From a virus, in IMG/VR virus record IMGVR_UViG_3300049740_001081, positions 1 to 45,003 of that record: a stretch of DNA of 45,003 nucleotides; one strand, given 5' to 3'. Below the pieces are notes generated by a model. It was not told the origin of the DNA and made no database searches. It saw only the letters and a program-made list of their open reading frames with translations. The position numbers and the translations under genes were made by a program. Shown here piece by piece: positions 25,090 through 34,161 of this stretch (the stretch's first letter is position 1; each line of letters opens with the position of its first letter).

Positions 25090-25293
25090 ATGAGTCTAAA
25101 CGAAAAAATTGATGCTAGGATGGATGCACTCCAGCATTGGATGGAAACTAACTATCATATAGACCACGAAGAGGAAGTGTATAACTTGACACTATCTATA
25201 TCCAAGTTTTGGTCTATAATGAATGATGCGGATAAGGATTATCTCCAAGTCGCACAAGATGCAATTAAAAATAAAACAATGTGGAGTACATAA
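25090..25293 (+). CDS. Small uncharacterised protein upstream of DNA polymerase
   Basis: A 67-residue acidic, helical protein rich in Asp and aromatic residues (HWMETNYHIDHEEEVYN). It begins 3 bases after the GMP reductase stop and ends 1 base before the polymerase start, so the three genes form one transcript. No known domain was recognised. Confidence 0.6.
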   Translation: MSLNEKIDARMDALQHWMETNYHIDHEEEVYNLTLSISKFWSIMNDADKDYLQVAQDAIKNKTMWST

Positions 25294-25294
25294 T

Positions 25295-27940
25295 TTGTTC
25301 GTAGATGCTTGGCAGGATCGACAAAAAGAAATAGTTAATGTAGTAGAACGTGTTAATGGCAAGCGGGTAATGAAAGTTTATCCTTGTCGTTATGTAATGT
25401 ACTATGCAGATGCTAAAGGCAAGTTTGTAGACATTGCTGGAAACAAACTTAGTCGTATTATGGTTGGCAATGCAAAAGCATTTGATAAAGAGAAACGTAT
25501 TCATGGACATGGAAGAACATGGGAAAGTGATTATAGGCCTCTACAACGTTGCTTAGAAGAAAACTACAACGGTCAAGAATCTCCCAAGTTACAAGTTGCA
25601 TTCTTTGATATTGAAGTTGATTACGATAGAGAAAAAGGATTCTCTGATCCTAGTGATCCTTTTAATCCAGTTACTGCCGTAACAGTACACCTGGGTTGGT
25701 TAGATAGAACAATTACATTTGTTGTTGCTCCTAAAAAAATGTCTAAAGAACATGCAGAAAGTATTGTATCAAAATTTGATGACACAATACTATGCGAAAC
25801 AGAAGATTTATTACTTGAATACTTTTTAGATATCATTGAAGATGCAGATGTACTAAGTGGTTGGAATTCAGAAGGTTATGATATTCCTTACATGGTTAAT
25901 CGTGTTACTAGAGTATTAGGCAAAGATCAAACTAGACGGTTTTGTCTATGGGATAGGTTTCCTACTAAACGAGAATTTGAACGTTATGGAAAGACTCAAG
26001 AAACTTTTGATACAATTGGCCGTGTACATTTAGATTATTTAGAGTTATATAGAAAATATAACTATCACGAACAACATACTTATAGACTTGATGCTATTGG
26101 CGAATTTGAAATTGGCGAAAAGAAAATTCCATATGAAGGATCTTTAGACCAGTTATACAACAATGACTTTGAAAAGTTTATTGCATATAATAGACAAGAC
26201 GTTGTACTGTTAAAGAAACTAGATGACAAACTACAGTTTATTGACTTAACAAATCTTATCGCTCACTCTAATACTGTTACACTTAGAGCTACAATGGGAG
26301 CCGTTGCAGTTACAGACCAAGCACTAGTTAATGAAGCACATAGTAGAGGAATGATTGTTCCTGATAGGCCGAGGCGTAATAAAGAAGTAGCAAATGCCGC
26401 CGCTGGTGCTTATGTTGCAGTACCTAAGAAAGGCATGCACGAATGGATAGGTAGTATGGACTTAAACAGTTTGTATCCTAGTATTATCCGTGCATTAAAT
26501 ATGAGTCCAGAAACTATTGTTGGGCAAGTACGTCAAACAGAAACTGAAGACATGATTGAAAGTTTCTTATCTTCTGGTAAAGGTGTTGCTGAAGCATGGG
26601 AAGGAAAGTTTGCTTGCCCTGAATACGAACATGTAATGAATCGTGACAAAGGCATTACCTTAACAGTTGATTGGGAAAATAATCAATCAGAAGAAATGTC
26701 TGCCGCAGAAATATATGACTTAGTATTTTTTAGTGGACAGTCCTTAATGATGTCTAGCAATGGTACTATATTTTCGTATGCACAAAAAGGTATTATTCCT
26801 GGACTACTAGAACGTTGGTATGCAGAACGTAAAGAGTTACAAGCAGAACTAAGAAAAGCAGAAACAAAAGAAGATAAAGACTTTTGGGATAAAAGGCAAT
26901 TAGTTAAAAAGATTAATTTGAATAGTGCATATGGTGCTTTACTTAATGCAGGTAGTAGATTTTTTGATATGCGATTAGGGCAAAGCACAACTCTTACCGG
27001 ACGTTGTATTGCTAGACATATGGCAGGCGCAGTAAACGAATCGTTTACTGGTAAAAAAGATCATGTAGGTGATGCAGTAATTTATGGAGATACAGATTCT
27101 GTTTACTTTAGTGCTTATCCATTATTCAAAGATGAAATTGAATCTGGCAAAGTAGAATGGACTAAAGATAAAGTTATTGAAATTTATGATACAGTAGCAG
27201 AACAAGTTAACGATACGTTTCCAGGGTTTATGAACGAGGCATTTAATTGTCCTCAAGTACTAGGTGAAGTTATTAAAGCTGGTAGAGAAGTTGTTGCGTC
27301 TCGTGGAATTTATATGACAAAGAAACGTTATGCAGTTATGATATATGACGAAGAAGGTTCTAGGAAAGATACAAATGGATCTCCTGGAAAACTTAAAGCA
27401 ATGGGCTTAGATATGAAACGTGCAGATACTCCAGAGTTTATGCAAAGGTTTCTAGAAGAAATATTAGGAATGACATTGGAAGGTACTGATCCTGAGATTG
27501 TTATGCAACGTGTAAAAGCATTTAGAGAAGAATTTAAGTCTCGACCTGGTTGGGAAAAGGGTACACCTAAGAGAGTTAATAACTTAACTAAACATACAGC
27601 CGTTTATGATAAGACTGGTAAATGTCGTATTGGACATGCATTGGCGGCAATAAATTGGAATAGACTTAAGAAGGCATTTGGTGACCAACGTAGCATGGAT
27701 CTTACTGATGGACAAAAAACTATTGTTTGTAAATTAAAAAACAATCCTATGCAAATTAATTCAATTGGTTATCCAATTGATGAGCTAAACATTCCTGATT
27801 GGTTTAAAGAATTACCATTCGACCACGACGCTATGGAAGAAACTATTATTGACAGTAAAATAGATAACTTGCTTGGTGTGCTTAAATGGGATTTATCCCA
27901 AACAAAAGACAGAGGATTTGTTGATGACCTTTTTGGATAA
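25295..27940 (+). CDS. gp43: Family B DNA polymerase, T4 gp43 type
   Basis: Replicative polymerase of 881 residues with 3'-5' exonuclease. Exonuclease motifs: D105-I-E107 (FFDIEVD), LSGWNSEGYD and YNRQDVVLL. Polymerase motifs: A at D389 (SMDLNSLYPSI), B at 538-547 (KKINLNSAYG) and C at D599-T-D601 (YGDTDSVY). T4 gp43 is of similar size (898). The start is TTG at 25295, with GGAG 8 bases upstream and only 1 base after the previous stop; the ATG at 25223 lies within the previous gene and would add 24 unrelated residues. It works with the sliding clamp encoded immediately downstream. The clamp loader genes (44/62) are not in this window. Confidence 0.95.
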   Translation: MFVDAWQDRQKEIVNVVERVNGKRVMKVYPCRYVMYYADAKGKFVDIAGNKLSRIMVGNAKAFDKEKRIHGHGRTWESDYRPLQRCLEENYNGQESPKLQVAFFDIEVDYDREKGFSDPSDPFNPVTAVTVHLGWLDRTITFVVAPKKMSKEHAESIVSKFDDTILCETEDLLLEYFLDIIEDADVLSGWNSEGYDIPYMVNRVTRVLGKDQTRRFCLWDRFPTKREFERYGKTQETFDTIGRVHLDYLELYRKYNYHEQHTYRLDAIGEFEIGEKKIPYEGSLDQLYNNDFEKFIAYNRQDVVLLKKLDDKLQFIDLTNLIAHSNTVTLRATMGAVAVTDQALVNEAHSRGMIVPDRPRRNKEVANAAAGAYVAVPKKGMHEWIGSMDLNSLYPSIIRALNMSPETIVGQVRQTETEDMIESFLSSGKGVAEAWEGKFACPEYEHVMNRDKGITLTVDWENNQSEEMSAAEIYDLVFFSGQSLMMSSNGTIFSYAQKGIIPGLLERWYAERKELQAELRKAETKEDKDFWDKRQLVKKINLNSAYGALLNAGSRFFDMRLGQSTTLTGRCIARHMAGAVNESFTGKKDHVGDAVIYGDTDSVYFSAYPLFKDEIESGKVEWTKDKVIEIYDTVAEQVNDTFPGFMNEAFNCPQVLGEVIKAGREVVASRGIYMTKKRYAVMIYDEEGSRKDTNGSPGKLKAMGLDMKRADTPEFMQRFLEEILGMTLEGTDPEIVMQRVKAFREEFKSRPGWEKGTPKRVNNLTKHTAVYDKTGKCRIGHALAAINWNRLKKAFGDQRSMDLTDGQKTIVCKLKNNPMQINSIGYPIDELNIPDWFKELPFDHDAMEETIIDSKIDNLLGVLKWDLSQTKDRGFVDDLFG

Positions 27941-27948
27941 CAAAGTCG

Positions 27949-27977
27949 TTGACATTTGCCTAAATTATATGTATACT
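27949..27977 (+). promoter_or_regulatory. Sigma-70-like promoter upstream of the clamp
   Basis: TTGACA (27949-27954), 17-bp spacer, TATACT (27972-27977). Same pair as at 202-230. It allows the clamp to be transcribed separately from the polymerase. Confidence 0.75.
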
Positions 27978-28002
27978 GTAAAAACAATGGAGATTATGAA
28001 TT

Positions 28003-28722
28003 ATGCTTAAAGACATTACACTAGACGTTTCGAAGAATATTGCTTCGCTTGGTACGTTTGAAGAAATTCTGGTAGAGAAAGATGCAGGTAAAACAAAGTT
28101 TACTGCTTATCCAGAAGATAGTACAATTACCGTACTAGCAGAAGCACCTAAAGAATATGATGAACTACCTGATAAGTGTGGTATGCTTAACTTACCTTTC
28201 TTTGTTGGTTTGTCTAATTTATATAAGAGTGAAGACTCTAATGTAGCAACTGGCACAAATAGCAAGGATGAAACTGATAGATTTGTTTTTACTGATAAAG
28301 GCGGAAACAACGATCATTATCGTTTAACTCCAACTAACTTAATGAAAACTAAGCCTAGGAGTTTTAAAGGTACAGAGTGGCAAGTTACATTGCAACCAGC
28401 GGCTAATAAGATTTCTGAACTTGCAACAAGAGCAGGACTTTATACTAATATTGATCCTAATCTAATTGCTACTACTGCTGATGGAAAACTTATTTTTACA
28501 TTAGGTGGACAAGCAGGTGGCGGACATATTGGTAAGTTTGTTGTAGCAGATACAACACAGGAACTTAAACAACCTGTTACGTTGCCTATTAATGCATTAA
28601 TTTTAGCATTAAAAACAGCAAGCCAGGGTACGCCTATTCTAAGTATTTCGGAGAAGGTTGCTAAAGTAGAATTTGACAGCGGTGTTATTGCTTATGAATA
28701 TCTAATTATGGCTCAAGGATAA
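28003..28722 (+). CDS. gp45: Sliding clamp, T4 gp45 type
   Basis: A 239-residue protein close in size to T4 gp45 (228). The overall beta pattern fits a clamp: a short N-terminal helix (ITLDVSKNIASLGTF), a mid segment LPDKCGMLNLPFFVGLSNL comparable to the IYDLNGFLGILSL of T4, and a C-terminal strand pair with GVIAYEYLIMA. The clamp tethers gp43 to DNA and, in T4, also activates late transcription. Position right after the polymerase and its own promoter support the call. Sequence similarity to T4 is weak by eye. Confidence 0.75.
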   Translation: MLKDITLDVSKNIASLGTFEEILVEKDAGKTKFTAYPEDSTITVLAEAPKEYDELPDKCGMLNLPFFVGLSNLYKSEDSNVATGTNSKDETDRFVFTDKGGNNDHYRLTPTNLMKTKPRSFKGTEWQVTLQPAANKISELATRAGLYTNIDPNLIATTADGKLIFTLGGQAGGGHIGKFVVADTTQELKQPVTLPINALILALKTASQGTPILSISEKVAKVEFDSGVIAYEYLIMAQG

Positions 28723-28744
28723 TTGACAGAAAAGAGGCACAAGC

Positions 28745-30292
28745 ATGACAACAAATAAAACTGATCTGTGGACTACTAATAAAGACTATGCAGTCTTCTT
28801 ACCTAGTATTTCTACATTCTATTCTACAATAGTAAGTAAAGAACAAAACGAGCCGGGCAAGAGTGTTCCACCAGAACGTGTTCCAGCTGGTTTTGAAACT
28901 GGTATTGAAGGATTAAATTTCTTAAATAAAAAAGACGCATACTTCTATTATCCTTATGCACTTTACTCTGCTGGACATGCTCAGTTAGATCTAAGTAAAA
29001 CTGATACTATGGAAAGTATGATCCAAAAGAGAGATCGCAAAGATACTTTTATCTTAGGTGACTCTGGTGGTTTTCAGATTGCAAAAGGTGTAATTAAATT
29101 TGACTGGGAAAACTTTATGGAACGTCCAGGTGATGAAGGTTACAAAGGAAGTGCAGATAAAACTCGAGGGCAAATTTTAAATTGGCTTGAGCATACTGCT
29201 GATTACTCTATGGTACTTGATATTCCGACTTGGGCGGCTAGGCCTCCTTTGAATGAACGTACTGGACTAAAGAGTTTTCAACAATGCCTAGACGGTACGT
29301 TGTATAACAATGCATGGTTTATGGCTAATAGAAAGAACCAAACAAAGTTTCTAAATGTATTACAAGGTAGTACAAATGAAGAAGCAGATATTTGGTATGA
29401 AAATGTAAAACACTTCCCGTTTGAAGGTTGGGCGATGGGTGGTAATAATATGCAAGATGCCCACCTATTGCTTCGTAGATTAATTCAGATGCGTGACGAA
29501 GGAATGCTTGAACCAGGTAAAGATGTTATTCATGTACTTGGAACAAGTCGATTGGAATGGGCAATCTTTTTAACGGCGGTACAAAGAGCCTTAAAGGCAA
29601 CTGTCAATCCGAACTTACTCTTAACATACGACTGTGCATCTCCATTCGTTAGCACGGCATACGGCTTATCTTACACTCAACATGTACACACAAACGAACG
29701 TATGACTTATGTAATGGAAAAGGCTGTTGATAATAGAGACTTTAGCGGAAGTACTATTCCGTGGCCTTGGTCGTCAGCAGTTGGTGACCGAATTACAATG
29801 GGAGATGTCTGCTACTATAAACCAGGGCAGGCTAACAAAAATGGGAAAGTTGCTAAAACAAGCTGGGATACCTTTTCTTATAGTTTGATTATGGCACATA
29901 ACGTGGATCAGCATATACAATCTGTTCAAAGAGCTAATGTATTAGCAGACATTGCTTGGCAACAAACACATCCTGATCCTAGACAATGGAGAAAGACTAG
30001 ACAAAAAACTCAAGAAGGTCAAGTTGATCTTTGGGTTCCTCGTAATGTATTATACATGATGGAACTAGTTGATATGGTATTTAAAAGTGAAGAACCGTAT
30101 AAACTACTTGATCAATGTATACCATTAATGACTGAGTTTTCTGGACGTAAGACTCGTAAAACTGGTGCTGATTCAGTTAACGATTTATTTGATACAGACG
30201 ATGGAGAAACAACTGAAGTTATTGCAGAGGCAGGTGCGTTTGATGATCCTAATGATGCAGAACTTGAAAAACTAGTCATAGGAGTTGAATAA
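28745..30292 (+). CDS. dpdA: TGT-like transglycosylase, probable phage DpdA (7-deazaguanine DNA modification)
   Basis: A 515-residue protein of the tRNA-guanine transglycosylase superfamily. D106 in GDSGGFQ matches the catalytic-acid motif of TGT, GWAMGG fits the glycine loop, and D296 in TYDCASP matches the nucleophile motif (FDCVxP). The CxCxxC zinc motif of bacterial tRNA TGT is absent and the protein is longer than tRNA TGT (about 375), which favours DpdA, the phage enzyme that exchanges guanine in DNA for a 7-deazaguanine base. FolE, QueE and a QueD-like gene nearby support that. The C-terminal tail is acidic. The stop overlaps the next start by one base. A tRNA-modifying role cannot be excluded. 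Confidence 0.75.
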   Translation: MTTNKTDLWTTNKDYAVFLPSISTFYSTIVSKEQNEPGKSVPPERVPAGFETGIEGLNFLNKKDAYFYYPYALYSAGHAQLDLSKTDTMESMIQKRDRKDTFILGDSGGFQIAKGVIKFDWENFMERPGDEGYKGSADKTRGQILNWLEHTADYSMVLDIPTWAARPPLNERTGLKSFQQCLDGTLYNNAWFMANRKNQTKFLNVLQGSTNEEADIWYENVKHFPFEGWAMGGNNMQDAHLLLRRLIQMRDEGMLEPGKDVIHVLGTSRLEWAIFLTAVQRALKATVNPNLLLTYDCASPFVSTAYGLSYTQHVHTNERMTYVMEKAVDNRDFSGSTIPWPWSSAVGDRITMGDVCYYKPGQANKNGKVAKTSWDTFSYSLIMAHNVDQHIQSVQRANVLADIAWQQTHPDPRQWRKTRQKTQEGQVDLWVPRNVLYMMELVDMVFKSEEPYKLLDQCIPLMTEFSGRKTRKTGADSVNDLFDTDDGETTEVIAEAGAFDDPNDAELEKLVIGVE

Positions 30293-30828
30293 TGAAAAGA
30301 GACTATCAAGTAGGAGTAAAAGATGATGTTGAGTTTTTTACTGGTATAGAGATCGAAAGGTCTCCTGCATTTGGATTAATGACATTATTTGTAGTTGGAG
30401 TACATCCTTCAGAAGATATTATAAAGATGGCAGAAGAAAAGAATTGCGAAGCCATTTACTTTGGAGCAAATCAAAGTTTTCCTAATCCTACTGCTATAAC
30501 ATTGGATTCAATTAATATTTGGAAAGAATGGGAAACTATGATTAAAAATGTCTTGACAAGTACTAAGATTTATTGTACACTAGATATAGACATTAAATGT
30601 TTAACTTGTTTTCAAGGAACAGAATTAAATAACTATAATAGGTTCATTCCAATGATTTCGGTAAAACTTCCGAATGTAGAAAGCCTTAACTATAATACAA
30701 CAGTTAAGATAGACGATACAGATTTTGATGATACTAATCCAGGAATATGGTGTCATAGTTTGAACAGTTTAATGAACCGAAAGAATTTTACATCCTGGTG
30801 TGAATATAAAAACGATAAACCTATATAA
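30292..30828 (+). CDS. Uncharacterised protein translationally coupled to DpdA
   Basis: A 178-residue protein whose ATG shares a base with the dpdA stop. It begins VKDDVEFFTGIEIERSPAFG and has FVVGVHPSEDI, AIYFGANQSF, TLDIDIKCLTCF and an acidic C-terminus (VKIDDTDFDDTNPGIWCHSL). Four cysteines are spread through it, with no cluster motif. I do not recognise a characterised domain, though the FTGIE...FGAN...KIDD pattern looks like a conserved phage family. Coupling to dpdA suggests a partner or a step in the base-modification route. Confidence 0.7.
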   Translation: MKRDYQVGVKDDVEFFTGIEIERSPAFGLMTLFVVGVHPSEDIIKMAEEKNCEAIYFGANQSFPNPTAITLDSINIWKEWETMIKNVLTSTKIYCTLDIDIKCLTCFQGTELNNYNRFIPMISVKLPNVESLNYNTTVKIDDTDFDDTNPGIWCHSLNSLMNRKNFTSWCEYKNDKPI

Positions 30829-30837
30829 GGAGTTGTC

Positions 30838-31140
30838 ATGACAGACGATACAGAAAATCGAGGACATGCTTTTAATCAAGCTCGTACACCAATTCCTCGA
30901 AAGCCAAAGCCTAAGTCGATAATGACTGATGAGAATTTAATTTCTGAAGAAGATGAACAGGAAACTGTACAAACTGAGGAAATTAAAGATGTTGCTGAAC
31001 AAGAAGAAGTACTAGAATCTAGTAGTATTGAAAAACGTTTAGCGGCAATTGAAGAGCAGATGGAAGTTACAAACAAATATTTAAGTGCAATAGATTGGAA
31101 AATTTGGTTGTATCTAAAAGCTGAAAACTACATTGAATAA
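30838..31140 (+). CDS. Small acidic protein with coiled coil
   Basis: A 100-residue protein with AAGGAG upstream. A basic Pro-rich start (RTPIPRKPKPKS) is followed by a Glu-rich segment (EEDEQETVQTEEIKD) and a C-terminal helix (SIEKRLAAIEEQMEVTNKYL). It has no recognised domain and probably interacts with other proteins through the helix. Confidence 0.6.
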   Translation: MTDDTENRGHAFNQARTPIPRKPKPKSIMTDENLISEEDEQETVQTEEIKDVAEQEEVLESSSIEKRLAAIEEQMEVTNKYLSAIDWKIWLYLKAENYIE

Positions 31141-31169
31141 TATTAACCCCTAACCTAAAGGACAGAAAT

Positions 31170-31541
31170 ATGTCAAAAGACATGATCTGGATCACCTTCC
31201 AATTAGAAGGTATGCATTGTTACCCTGCCGCGGCAACTGATCCTAAACTTGCTACCGGCGACGAATATGATGTGAGCTTTTTAGCAAGCCCGCATCGACA
31301 CATCTTTCACTTTAAAGTACACATGGAAGTCTTCCATGATGACAGAGATGTAGAGTTTATACAGTTTAAACGATGGTGTTTAAATCTATATAAAGGCAGT
31401 ATTCTTGAACTTGACTATAAGAGTTGCGAGATGATTGCAGAAGACCTATATAAACAAATCAACGAAAAATATCCAAATCGTAGTGTTTGGATTGATGTAT
31501 CAGAGGATAATGAAAATGGTTGTTTCCGACAATTCGATTAA
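31170..31541 (+). CDS. queD: QueD-like T-fold protein (6-carboxytetrahydropterin synthase family)
   Basis: A 123-residue protein with the layout of QueD/PTPS enzymes: H16 in the first strand (FQLEGMHCY), H42-R-H44 (SPHRHIFHFKV, equivalent to LHGHSFxV) completing a three-His zinc site, DRDVEFIQFKRW matching the IDFxxLK strand, and VSEDNENG matching the C-terminal Glu segment. QueD turns dihydroneopterin triphosphate into 6-carboxytetrahydropterin, the substrate for QueE. The usual cysteine 4 residues before HxH is not visible, so chemistry may differ. Nearby dpdA, folE and queE support a deazaguanine role. AAGGA precedes the ATG. Confidence 0.6.
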   Translation: MSKDMIWITFQLEGMHCYPAAATDPKLATGDEYDVSFLASPHRHIFHFKVHMEVFHDDRDVEFIQFKRWCLNLYKGSILELDYKSCEMIAEDLYKQINEKYPNRSVWIDVSEDNENGCFRQFD

Positions 31542-31938
31542 TGTTCGTCCGCATGTCCGTTTTAATGGACACAGGCGCAATAAGTCCCTTAACCTAGCTC
31601 ATATTAAATATGATCTGTTAAAGATATCCGAGCTATATGATGGGTATCTAACTCCAGATTTAGGGGAACTTCCCCTAAAGCTCTATACTTCCTACTTAGA
31701 CGATCTTAAGAAGGCAGAGCAAATTTACAAGTATACTATTGATGAGCCTATTATGAGGCGTCATGAAGATACTGGTAACCGTAGCTTTACATATACTTTC
31801 CATGTACAAGGTACTCCGGATCGTACTGCTAAAGTTCTTAAGATTCATGTAGGCATTTATAAGAATGCTTATAGTGAAGCAGAACGTTGGGACTATAGAA
31901 GTGATGCTCCTTGGCAAATTGAAGTTGAGTGGGTATGA
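31516..31938 (+). CDS. Uncharacterised protein overlapping the QueD-like gene
   Basis: A 140-residue protein. It overlaps the QueD-like gene by 26 bases in another frame, with AGAGG at 31502-31506 favouring ATG 31516 over 31510. It contains a basic start (VRPHVRFNGHRRNKSL), a helical middle and a beta-rich end (FTYTFHVQ...KIHVGIY...IEVEWV). No family recognised. Overlaps on both sides indicate tight operon coupling with queD and the downstream glycosyltransferase. Confidence 0.6.
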   Translation: MVVSDNSINVRPHVRFNGHRRNKSLNLAHIKYDLLKISELYDGYLTPDLGELPLKLYTSYLDDLKKAEQIYKYTIDEPIMRRHEDTGNRSFTYTFHVQGTPDRTAKVLKIHVGIYKNAYSEAERWDYRSDAPWQIEVEWV

Positions 31939-33119
31939 TGAGAAAGCTATTCTATATGGGATTAGAGCCCTATGAAGGCAGGTATACACTTCAGTTACAA
32001 CAATGGAGTGTAGCGGCTTTCCAAAAGAGAAACATTGATTATGTAATTGTTCCTGGAACTACCATTGACAATACAAAAGCAATTAGTGTTGGACAAGTAC
32101 TTGATGCACATGGACGTTCGTACTTTGGTATGAGTCAACTTATGAATCTAGTACAGATGATGAGAAGTGGAGAATGCACTGGTGATGATGTTATCTTCTT
32201 TGAAGACATGTTTCAGCCTGGTATGGAATCATTACCTTATATCATGTGTCAGATACCAAAAGAGCAACGACCTAAGATTTTTCTACGTTGTTTAGCTCAG
32301 GCAATTGACCCAGATGATTTTGTTCATGTATGGGGTATGAGTAAATGGATGAGTTTGTATGAACAGATGTGTAACGAAATTCCTAATGTTCATATTCTAG
32401 CAACAAATGAAGAAATGGTTGCACATATGAGGATTGCAAACTGGACTGCTCCAATCTATAACATTTCTGGTTTAAGTTTTGGTAAACAAGAAGTACTTGG
32501 TCGCATTGGTGGTAACGTACAAGACTGGGAAACTAGACAAGACAGAGTTGTATTTGCGGCAAGGTTTGATCAAGAAAAGCAACCTGATTTCTTTATGGAT
32601 ATCATTGAAAAGGTAAAAGACTCAGGACATCCTGTAGAATTTGCAGTACTAAGTGGAGGACCTTTGCGTTCTAATAATCCTAAGTATATTGAACGTGCAA
32701 AAGATTTAGAAGAAAGAGGACTTCTTAAAATATATACTGACTTGCAAAAAAATGATTATTATCATTTGCTAAATGATAGTAAAGTTTTGTTTAATTGTGC
32801 ATTGCAAGACTGGGTAAGCAATACTGTAAGTGAAGCAGACACATTAGGTTGTAATGTAGTTTATCCTGCTTACAGAAGTTTTCCTGAAACTTTTTCTAAT
32901 GACTTTACTCGTTTGTATATTCCATGGAGTCAAGAAGATGCAATTAGTAAAATTATGAAAGGATTAGATTCTCCTAGTCCTAACATGGGAAAGATAAGTG
33001 ACTGGACTGATAGTACTATTGATCGTATGATTGATATTATGCAAGGAAGTTATAAACATAATGAATGGTCTAGGTCTGGTAATAGATACAGAGACCATGT
33101 AGCAACATCTAAATACTAA
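31935..33119 (+). CDS. GT-B-type glycosyltransferase-like protein
   Basis: A 394-residue protein with two Rossmann-like halves. The second half has VVFAARFDQEKQPDFFMDII, similar to the donor-site strand R-x-x-x-x-K-x-x of GT4 enzymes, then EFAVLSGGPL, and DSKVLFNCALQDWVSNTVSEADTLGCNVVYP, the E-x-x-x-x-G loop that grips the donor sugar nucleotide. The start is ATG 31935, overlapping the previous stop; several alternatives lie within 6 bases. Its acceptor is unknown. The next genes make or activate sugars, so transfer to a glycan, a virion protein or modified DNA is possible. Confidence 0.65.
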   Translation: MMRKLFYMGLEPYEGRYTLQLQQWSVAAFQKRNIDYVIVPGTTIDNTKAISVGQVLDAHGRSYFGMSQLMNLVQMMRSGECTGDDVIFFEDMFQPGMESLPYIMCQIPKEQRPKIFLRCLAQAIDPDDFVHVWGMSKWMSLYEQMCNEIPNVHILATNEEMVAHMRIANWTAPIYNISGLSFGKQEVLGRIGGNVQDWETRQDRVVFAARFDQEKQPDFFMDIIEKVKDSGHPVEFAVLSGGPLRSNNPKYIERAKDLEERGLLKIYTDLQKNDYYHLLNDSKVLFNCALQDWVSNTVSEADTLGCNVVYPAYRSFPETFSNDFTRLYIPWSQEDAISKIMKGLDSPSPNMGKISDWTDSTIDRMIDIMQGSYKHNEWSRSGNRYRDHVATSKY

Positions 33120-33131
33120 GAGGTAGTATAA

Positions 33132-34148
33132 ATGCAACAAGAAAGAGATGAATGGATTGCTATTACTGGATGCAATGGTTACATTGGTGGTCAGACAGTT
33201 TTAGAATTTAAAAGATTAGGATATAAAATACTTGGTATTGATAGAAACCAATCAACTGGTTCCTGGTTGCAAGAACATATAGATTCTTTTATACCAGGTG
33301 ATTATGTAAATGGAATGTTTTTACATCAACTAAGACAGCTTAAACCTGTTGCATTTATTCATGTTGCTGGAGAAAGTTTAGTTGGTCCTAGTGTACTTGA
33401 TCCTTCTAAGTATTACATTAATAACGTAGGAGGAACATCTAAGCTTCTTTCAGCATTAAACACTATTGGTTTCAAAGGAACATTTGTATTTTCAAGCTCA
33501 GCGGCTGTTTATTCAGATACAGACCCTAAACAGAATCAAAGTATCAGAGAAACATTTGAAACCATTCCTCCTAGTCCATACGGTATGAGTAAATTAATGG
33601 CTGAGAAAGTTATTGAGGATTGTGCAAAAGCATATGGATTTAATGCAATAGCATTACGTTACTTTAATGCTTGCGGAGCGGATAAAGAAGTTAGACATGG
33701 ACAAGTAAAATCTGCTACTCATTTAATTGCAAAAGTTATGAATGCTTTAATTAATAAAGAGGTGTTTACATTAAATGGTATTGACTATGACACACCAGAC
33801 GGAACTTGTGTTAGAGACTATCTACATGTAGAAGATATTGCTAAAGCTCATAGAGTTGCATATGAACTTGGTAAAACTTTTAAACCTGGACAGTTTGATT
33901 ACTTTAATTTAGGTACTGGTAAAGGTTACTCTATTAAAGAAATTATTAGCACTATTGAAAGACATACTAACAAAAAACTATTAGTTCACAAAGGTCCTAG
34001 GAGACCTGGAGACCCTGGGAGGTTAGTGGCTAGTTCTAAGAAAATAGAAAGTACTGCTGGTTGGAAAGCAGACAATTCGTCTCTAGATAATATTATTAGA
34101 ACATCATGGGCTTGGTACAACTCTCAGAGGTTTAAGGATTATGCATAG
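33132..34148 (+). CDS. GalE-like NAD-dependent sugar epimerase
   Basis: A 338-residue extended short-chain dehydrogenase. It has the NAD site (ITGCNGYIGGQT), a nucleotide strand (GIDRN), SSSAAVYSD with the Ser of the catalytic set, Y-G-M-S-K as the YxxxK pair, and the GalE-typical VRDYLHVEDIAKAH. UDP-glucose 4-epimerases have this layout and size. Expected reaction: UDP-glucose/UDP-galactose interconversion, though other UDP-sugars are possible. It starts 12 bases after the glycosyltransferase and sits in a sugar-gene run. Confidence 0.85.
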   Translation: MQQERDEWIAITGCNGYIGGQTVLEFKRLGYKILGIDRNQSTGSWLQEHIDSFIPGDYVNGMFLHQLRQLKPVAFIHVAGESLVGPSVLDPSKYYINNVGGTSKLLSALNTIGFKGTFVFSSSAAVYSDTDPKQNQSIRETFETIPPSPYGMSKLMAEKVIEDCAKAYGFNAIALRYFNACGADKEVRHGQVKSATHLIAKVMNALINKEVFTLNGIDYDTPDGTCVRDYLHVEDIAKAHRVAYELGKTFKPGQFDYFNLGTGKGYSIKEIISTIERHTNKKLLVHKGPRRPGDPGRLVASSKKIESTAGWKADNSSLDNIIRTSWAWYNSQRFKDYA

Positions 34149-34161
34149 AAAGGTAATTAAC

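Noticed and set aside
25186-25220. Promoter TTGACA...TATAAT inside the gene upstream of DNA polymerase
   Set aside because: The spacer is 24 bases or close to it, too long for a sigma-70 promoter.
25223-25294. ATG start for DNA polymerase at 25223
   Set aside because: It lies inside the preceding gene and adds 24 residues unlike family B polymerase N-termini. TTG 25295 has GGAG at the right distance.
26683-26988. Antisense frame within DNA polymerase
   Set aside because: It covers the polymerase motif region, and its serine-rich translation is typical of a shadow frame.
28745-30292. Ordinary bacterial tRNA-guanine transglycosylase
   Set aside because: The protein is about 140 residues too long and lacks the CxCxxC zinc motif. 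DpdA fits better, though the final proof is biochemical.
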